A stretch of DNA of 18,045 nucleotides from Prevotella sp. UBA2809. GTDB lineage: Bacteria; Bacteroidota; Bacteroidia; Bacteroidales; Bacteroidaceae. Made by a program: the position numbers and the translations under genes. The stretch's first letter is position 1; each line of letters starts with the position of its first letter. Under the pieces are notes generated by a model. It searched no databases. It was not told the origin of the DNA and worked only from the letters and a program-made list of their open reading frames with translations. The stretch is taken from assembly GCA_002351725.1 (NCBI GenBank), contig DEHD01000009.1, positions 47,260 to 65,304 of the forward strand. The letters are read 5' to 3'. Below are positions 13,829 to 18,045 of the stretch, piece by piece.

Positions 13829-14446
13829 ATGAGTTACGACATTGCAATCATTGATCATCACAAACGATTTGAAGCGTGCAAGGAATTCCTATTGTGGTAT
13901 AACGATGCCGTTCAATATTTGCAAGAAGATTATCAGCAGACCTCTCCAGTGTTACAACAATGGTTCCTGAAAATAAAGAATCATATTCGTCCACTGAATG
14001 GTGAGTTTGCACCTGCAGCTGAAGAACTGGATACAGGAGAATTTCTTGAGGCCGATTATTCTTTTGGAAAAGAGATGATATATGTCTCACTCGCTTCGAC
14101 CGATGCTCATAAGACAAGCGCATTGGCTCGCGACCTAGCTAAAGAATTCGACCTGGCCTATTTCGATATCAGCGGAATGAGTGAGTTGTATAATGCTGAT
14201 GGGAGCCATTTCCTGGTGTCAAGTCAGCAAGAAACAATCGATGCCTCTCAGGAAGGATATAATAGCAAATCTAAAAACAGGAAGATATTTATTTTTTTTG
14301 TTCTACTGTTATATCTCATAGCCTTATATATATGTTTCCTTAATGCTGATTCATGGGGTGGAAAGGTATTAATTCCGCTAACACTATCCATCTTGATTCC
14401 CTTTTATGGATTTATGCAGGGAAAGGAAAAGAACACTGAAACGTAG
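13829..14446 (+). CDS. Unrecognised membrane-anchored protein
   Basis: A 205-residue protein. Residues 1-130 form a soluble domain starting MSYDIAIIDHHKRFEACKEF, with FLLWYND (20-26), TSPVLQQWF (38-46), RPLNGEFAP (54-62), EADYSFGKEMIYVSL (74-88) and DLAYFDISG (108-116). I recall similar openings ('MSYD', 'WY', 'TP.LQ.WF', 'P.NG..AP', 'YS.G') in a widespread family of small uncharacterised proteins, but I cannot name its function. A polar linker (131-150) leads to two membrane helices (about 153-171 and 178-196) and a charged tail, so the soluble part probably sits on the cytoplasmic face. It starts 18 bases after the helicase stop and looks somewhat more AT-rich than its neighbours. It may be a later insertion between helicase and transporter genes. 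Confidence 0.8.
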   Translation: MSYDIAIIDHHKRFEACKEFLLWYNDAVQYLQEDYQQTSPVLQQWFLKIKNHIRPLNGEFAPAAEELDTGEFLEADYSFGKEMIYVSLASTDAHKTSALARDLAKEFDLAYFDISGMSELYNADGSHFLVSSQQETIDASQEGYNSKSKNRKIFIFFVLLLYLIALYICFLNADSWGGKVLIPLTLSILIPFYGFMQGKEKNTET

Positions 14447-14470
14447 TATTATAAGCTTCTGAATACGATT

Positions 14471-15439
14471 ATGCCGCCAACAATGAAGATAATTAAGTTT
14501 TTGAAAGACTGGACGCTGCCCGTGTCGATGGGTACGGGAGCGCTGCTATATCTGGTGTTTGCCTACGTACCACAGTTGGACGAGGCTGCCCTGTTCTTTG
14601 ACCCCGTGATGGAGGCCATCCTACCCATGTTTATGTTCCTGGTACTCTTTGTCACTTTCTGCAAAGTCGATTTTCATAAGATGCGTCCAGTATGGTGGCA
14701 TCTGTGGGTGAGTATCTTTAACCTGCTGTTCGTTGGCATTGTGATGGCGTTGATACTAGGATTGAACCTGAAAGACGAGAAGTTGGTGTTGATGGAAGCC
14801 CTGCTGATGTGTATCATTGCACCTTGTGCCACGGCCGCTGCAGTTGTGACCCAGAAGTTGGGCGGTTCGTTGGAACAGACCACCACCTTTACTTTTCTTT
14901 CTAATTTTATCACGGTGCTATTGGTCCCGGTGTGCTTTCCAATGATAGAGAAAGGTGCCGATATCTTGTTTATGAGTGCCTTCTGGAAGATCCTCTATCA
15001 GGTTGTTGTGCTATTGGTGGTGCCCATGTTGCTGGCCTATGTGGTGAAACATACCATGCACCGCCTTCACAAAAAGATTGTGAGTATCAAAGACCTGTCG
15101 TTCTATCTTTGGGGCTGCTCGCTGATGATTGTGACGGGTACCACTGTGAAGAATATTCTACATGCAGAAGCCTCCGTGTTGTTGCTCGTGGTGATAGCCC
15201 TTTTAGGTTTGCTGCTGTGCGTAATCCAGTTTGCCGTTGGTCGCTTCATTGGCCATTTCTTTGGTCGTACACAAGAAGCAGGTCAGGCCCTTGGACAGAA
15301 GAATACCGCTTTCGCTATCTGGCTGGGTATCACCTATCTGAATCCATTGTCGTCAGTGGGGCCAGGTTGCTATATTCTCTGGCAGAACATCATTAACTCT
15401 GTTGAGATATGGCAAGAGCGGAAGAAAAACATTATGTAA
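14471..15439 (+). CDS. Bile acid:sodium symporter (SBF/BASS) family transporter
   Basis: A 322-residue inner-membrane protein with about nine to ten hydrophobic helices. Features of the SBF/BASS fold include CIIAPCATAAAVVTQKLGG (114-132) with small residues in the first unwound region, TFTFLSNFITVLLVP (139-153), and GQALGQKNTAFAIW (271-284) near the second crossover, where Q-K-N-T is a recurrent family feature. Members carry bile acids or other organic anions, often with sodium, but the substrate here cannot be told. The start could be the ATG at 14471 (MPPTMKII) or at 14483 (MKIIKFL); neither has a strong ribosome site. It lies 24 bases after the unknown membrane protein gene, probably in one unit with it and the helicase. 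Confidence 0.85.
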   Translation: MPPTMKIIKFLKDWTLPVSMGTGALLYLVFAYVPQLDEAALFFDPVMEAILPMFMFLVLFVTFCKVDFHKMRPVWWHLWVSIFNLLFVGIVMALILGLNLKDEKLVLMEALLMCIIAPCATAAAVVTQKLGGSLEQTTTFTFLSNFITVLLVPVCFPMIEKGADILFMSAFWKILYQVVVLLVVPMLLAYVVKHTMHRLHKKIVSIKDLSFYLWGCSLMIVTGTTVKNILHAEASVLLLVVIALLGLLLCVIQFAVGRFIGHFFGRTQEAGQALGQKNTAFAIWLGITYLNPLSSVGPGCYILWQNIINSVEIWQERKKNIM

Positions 15440-15502
15440 AATACTTTTTGGTGTTATGAAGTAAAAAGGCGTTATGATAGTTGGAAAAAATGATGAAATT
15501 AT

Positions 15503-15533
15503 TTTGATGTTCTGAGTTTTTTCTATATCTTTG
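15503..15533 (+). promoter_or_regulatory. Promoter of the TPR-SpoIIE phosphatase gene
   Basis: TTTG at 15503-15506, a 19-base spacer and TATCTTTG at 15526-15533 match the Bacteroidetes promoter form. Transcription would start near 15539, about 19 bases before the ATG at 15558. It gives the phosphatase gene its own promoter, apart from the transporter upstream. Confidence 0.8.
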
Positions 15534-15557
15534 CAACAGAATACTAAATCATTGCAT

Positions 15558-17666
15558 ATGGGAAAACATACGAGATTTTTGCCTTTTACTCTTCTTGCCG
15601 CTGTCTTTGCACTGACTTTTTCGTGCAAAGAGGACAAGTTAGCGCAAGATTTTACGAGTGGACAGGCAGATAGTCTCATCTTTGAAGCAGGTGTTCAGAA
15701 GGACTACGAGCACATGGTGTCACTGGTTGACAGTCTTGAGCGTGTGGGAAGTATTTCTGTGATGAATGCAGACCGCTGGCGTGGTACAGCCTACTATAGA
15801 CAAGGACAGTATCGTTCGGCAGAATTCTACTATAAAAAGGTTATGGACGGCGCTATCGAGACCACGCAGGATTCGTTGGCCTATGTCAAGTCGGCACGCC
15901 GTTTGTCTGAATTGCTGTTGATAAAAGGCGACTATGAGGGCTCACTGCGTGTAGCCATGCCTGCCGTTCAGAAATTACAGGAGTCGGGCTATGGCTCAGA
16001 TATCGACTATGCCATCCTGCTCAATAATATTGGATGCTGTCAACTCTATCTGGGATATGATGAAGAGGCCAAGGAGAGTTTTGCCACAGCTCGCGGTCAC
16101 TATAAGAACCGCTGGCAGACAGACAGTACCAGTCGTGGTTATCAGGAAGCCGTGCTTGGCACCGTTTACACCAGTCAGGCCTATATCAACACACGACACT
16201 TTGCTGAGGCTGCCCAATGGATTGACCGTACAGACTCGTTGCTGACCCTTTATCACGAAATGCCCGATGCCCGTCTCGAATACTCTGACGAATATCGCGG
16301 ACGTGTTTATATCATGAAAGCTGTGGCCCTGCAAGGCTTGGGTAACCTTGCTGATGCTGCCAAGGCCTATCAGTCGTTCCAAGCTACTGATTTCTCAAAG
16401 ACGAGTTCTGCCCTGATTTATGCCAACGACTATCTGATGGCAGCCGGACGCTATAAAGAAGCGGCCGACAACTATCAAAACCTGGACAAGATGCTGGCTG
16501 AGCACGGCATGCGTGAGTCGCTGGACATCATCCAACTCTTTCTGTTGCCTAAGTTCCGTGCCAATGCATGGGCGCTGCGTCGCGACTCTGCAGTGGCAGT
16601 GGGCATGCACCTCTGTGATGCCTTGGACAGTGCCATCGTCAAGAATAAATCGAACGATGCTGCTGAGTTGGCCACCATCTATGAAACACAGCAGAAAGAG
16701 GCTCAGATAGCCATGCAGCAAGCCAATATGGCACGTCAGCGTATGTTCAGTTCGTTGGTGGCTCTGGCACTGGTAATCATCTCCTTCTCTATCATTATCT
16801 TCTTCCGCATTCGTGCTGCCAAGCGCCTGAAGAATGCTCACCGTCAGTTGGAAGAGGCGCACGAGAAGTTGCAGGTGGCCTACGACCAGTTGGAAGAGAC
16901 GACAGCGGCCAAGGAAAGAATAGAAAGTGAGCTCCGCATTGCCCGCGACATCCAAATGTCGATGGTGCCGCAGCATGCCCCTGAGCGTCAGGGATTGGAT
17001 CTGCATGCCTCGATGATCACGGCCAAGGAGGTGGGTGGCGATTTGTATGGCTATCTCCTGGAGGGCGACTCGCTATACTTCTGCATAGGCGACGTGAGTG
17101 GTAAGGGCGTTCCTGCATCGCTCTTTATGGCTCAGGCCACTCGACTGTTCCGCACTATGGCATCGCAGCACATGATGCCAGCCGAGATTGCCACTCGTAT
17201 GAATGCAGCGCTGACTGAAAACAATGAGCAGGGCATGTTTGTTACCATGTTTATGGGTCTGCTTAATCTGAAGACAGGTAAGTTGAACTTCTGTAATGCA
17301 GGACATAATCCTCCATTGGTGATGGATAGCCCCTTGTCAGCTGTTACTGCTAGAAACTATCCTTTCCGTTATTTGGAGATGGAACCCAATGCGCCTATTG
17401 GCTTGTGGCCAGAGTTGGAGTTCGTTGGCGAAGAGATTGAGGACCTGAAAGGACGTCCAATGGTGTTCTATACCGATGGACTGACAGAGGCTGAGAACAA
17501 ACAGCAAGAACAGTTCGGCGAGGAGCGTCTGCAGGATTTGTTGTGTCATAACGTACTTACCAGTGCCAGGGATGTGGATGCTTTCTTGAAGAAAGAAGTG
17601 GAGAAGTTCCGTGATGGTGCTGAGATCAACGACGATATGACACTGCTTTGCATGCTGATAGAATAA
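15558..17666 (+). CDS. TPR-containing SpoIIE/RsbU-type protein serine phosphatase, lipoprotein-like signal
   Basis: A 702-residue membrane sensor phosphatase. The start is taken as the ATG at 15558 (MGKHTRFLPFTLL); the longer frame from 15531 starts inside the promoter element. The first 23 residues form a lipoprotein-type signal ending LTFSC (Cys23). TPR-like helical pairs fill about 35-380. One membrane helix (about 399-416) is followed by a coiled coil (about 426-457, QLEEAHEKLQVAYDQLEE) and a PP2C/SpoIIE domain (about 458-702) with RDIQMSMVP (463-471), metal ligands in GGDLYG (Asp495), GDVSGKG (Asp512), DGL (Asp640) and NDDMTLL (Asp692/693). Such enzymes dephosphorylate anti-anti-sigma proteins in partner-switching systems; no such partner is nearby. 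Target and signal are unknown. Confidence 0.92.
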   Translation: MGKHTRFLPFTLLAAVFALTFSCKEDKLAQDFTSGQADSLIFEAGVQKDYEHMVSLVDSLERVGSISVMNADRWRGTAYYRQGQYRSAEFYYKKVMDGAIETTQDSLAYVKSARRLSELLLIKGDYEGSLRVAMPAVQKLQESGYGSDIDYAILLNNIGCCQLYLGYDEEAKESFATARGHYKNRWQTDSTSRGYQEAVLGTVYTSQAYINTRHFAEAAQWIDRTDSLLTLYHEMPDARLEYSDEYRGRVYIMKAVALQGLGNLADAAKAYQSFQATDFSKTSSALIYANDYLMAAGRYKEAADNYQNLDKMLAEHGMRESLDIIQLFLLPKFRANAWALRRDSAVAVGMHLCDALDSAIVKNKSNDAAELATIYETQQKEAQIAMQQANMARQRMFSSLVALALVIISFSIIIFFRIRAAKRLKNAHRQLEEAHEKLQVAYDQLEETTAAKERIESELRIARDIQMSMVPQHAPERQGLDLHASMITAKEVGGDLYGYLLEGDSLYFCIGDVSGKGVPASLFMAQATRLFRTMASQHMMPAEIATRMNAALTENNEQGMFVTMFMGLLNLKTGKLNFCNAGHNPPLVMDSPLSAVTARNYPFRYLEMEPNAPIGLWPELEFVGEEIEDLKGRPMVFYTDGLTEAENKQQEQFGEERLQDLLCHNVLTSARDVDAFLKKEVEKFRDGAEINDDMTLLCMLIE

Positions 17667-17677
17667 TGAATCAAAAT

Positions 17678-17716
17678 AAAAGTGACTTGGTTTGCATTCA
17701 AAACCAAGTCACTTTT
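17678..17716. terminator. Bidirectional intrinsic terminator
   Basis: A 16-base-pair perfect stem (arms 17678-17693 and 17701-17716; core AGTGACTTGGTTT) with a 7-base loop, followed by T17717-T17719 so the plus strand ends in a seven-T run. It starts 11 bases after the phosphatase stop. The A-rich left flank gives a U-rich tail on the minus strand, so it can also end the converging lpxB transcript. Confidence 0.93.
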
Positions 17717-17769
17717 TTTATGTATCTATATTACTTTGTCTTGTTATCTATGTTGTTCTCTTAGTCAAA

Positions 17770-18045
17770 CTATATTGTTTTTCTGAGCAGTTCAATCATG
17801 ATTTTTGCAGCGTTCTTAGGCGCATTCTCTTTGCCAAGGCGAGCCCACACCTCCTGATAGCCTGCCAGCATGCGCTCACGCTCAGAACCACTGAGGATAG
17901 CCTCGAGATTCGTCTCGATGTTCTGCTGTGAGAAGGTGTCGGCAACCAGTTCTGGCACCACCTCGCTGTCGGCAATGAGGTTCACAAGTGATACGTATTT
18001 CACCTTCAGAATCTTCTTTCTGAGCCAGCCAATGAGTTGGGGTAG
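17770..18045 (-). CDS. lpxB: Lipid-A-disaccharide synthase LpxB, C-terminal end (cut by window edge)
   Basis: The last 91 residues of LpxB, the inner-membrane-associated glycosyltransferase that joins UDP-2,3-diacylglucosamine and lipid X to form the lipid A disaccharide. The frame is open to the window edge (LPQLIGWLRKKILKVKYVSLVNLIAD...), and the segment KVKYVSLVNLIADSEVVPEL is characteristic of the family C-terminal domain, followed by ADTFSQQNIETNLEAIL and a final helix ending LLRKTI. A GTG at 18003 is internal and not a start. The catalytic N-terminal part lies outside the window. The gene converges on the phosphatase gene and shares its terminator. Confidence 0.9.
   Translation of the reverse strand, partial: LPQLIGWLRKKILKVKYVSLVNLIADSEVVPELVADTFSQQNIETNLEAILSGSERERMLAGYQEVWARLGKENAPKNAAKIMIELLRKTI

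Noticed and set aside
12746..13861. 371-residue open frame on the minus strand
   Set aside because: It is antisense to the helicase gene, has no recognisable domain, is rich in His/Leu/Val as expected of antisense translation, and the plus-strand frame has complete helicase motifs.
15450..15481. Imperfect direct repeat (GGTGTTATGAAGT / GGCGTTATGATAGT) ahead of the phosphatase promoter
   Set aside because: Two short, AT-rich, mismatched copies in a 118-base gap; could be chance, and no matching site was seen at other promoters. It does not form a convincing terminator either.
15531..15557. Upstream TTG extension of the phosphatase gene
   Set aside because: It begins inside the TATCTTTG promoter element, and the added residues precede an otherwise good lipoprotein signal.
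1..18045. CRISPR array, tRNA/rRNA, insertion sequence, integrase or defence cluster
   Set aside because: No regularly spaced direct repeats of CRISPR size, no cloverleaf-like sequence, no transposase motif and no terminal inverted repeats were seen; nearly all sequence is accounted for by recognised genes.

Overview
This window looks like a stretch of a Bacteroidales chromosome, most likely Prevotellaceae (a Prevotella/Segatella-type genome). The reasons are: five promoter cores matching the Bacteroidetes form (TTTG, about 19-20 bases, TAnnTTTG), few clear Shine-Dalgarno sites, a DUF3822-rsmD pair, TPR-containing two-component and SpoIIE-type sensors, and an etfB-etfA-acyl-CoA dehydrogenase cluster of the kind found in gut Bacteroidales. 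Almost everything here is core metabolism, information processing or envelope signalling. I see no CRISPR array, insertion sequence, integrase, phage gene, tRNA or rRNA. The genus is inferred from gene style, not from a search.

Layout. (1) 1-2679, minus strand: an electron-transfer operon read leftward, etfB - etfA - small two-helix membrane protein - acyl-CoA dehydrogenase (cut by the window edge). etfB carries an apparent +1 frameshift near 2010. (2) 2680-2883: a divergent control region with one promoter facing each way, and between them a cluster of TGCACAA/TTGTGCA motifs that looks like an operator. (3) 2884-10917, plus strand: a tightly packed run of a tandem-domain SGNH acetylesterase, a TPR sensor histidine kinase, dnaG primase, queD, queE and a cardiolipin synthase. 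Gaps are 58 bases or less, two junctions overlap, and I see no internal promoter, so it reads as one transcription unit. (4) 10889-12282, minus strand: DUF3822 gene and rsmD, converging on and overlapping the end of the cardiolipin synthase gene by 29 bases. (5) 12283-12364: a second, very compact back-to-back promoter region. (6) 12365-15439, plus strand: a RecD-like helicase with an apparently leaderless start, an unrecognised membrane-anchored protein, and an SBF/bile-acid-symporter-type transporter. (7) 15558-17666: a lipoprotein-signal TPR-SpoIIE phosphatase with its own promoter, closed by a strong bidirectional terminator. (8) 17770-18045, minus strand: the C-terminal end of LpxB.

How the parts fit: EtfAB passes electrons from the acyl-CoA dehydrogenase; QueD and QueE are consecutive steps towards the 7-deazaguanine core of queuosine; RsmD modifies 16S rRNA; cardiolipin synthase and LpxB build envelope lipids. 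Two membrane sensors (histidine kinase and SpoIIE phosphatase) share one architecture: export signal, extracytoplasmic TPRs, one membrane helix, cytoplasmic output domain.

The least ordinary signals are four clusters of degenerate 7-base repeats within 3.3 kb (one inside queE), the operator-like motif cluster at 2776-2826, the etfB frameshift, the leaderless helicase start, and the unknown protein at 13829-14446. I did not find a convincing new multi-gene defence or mobile system.
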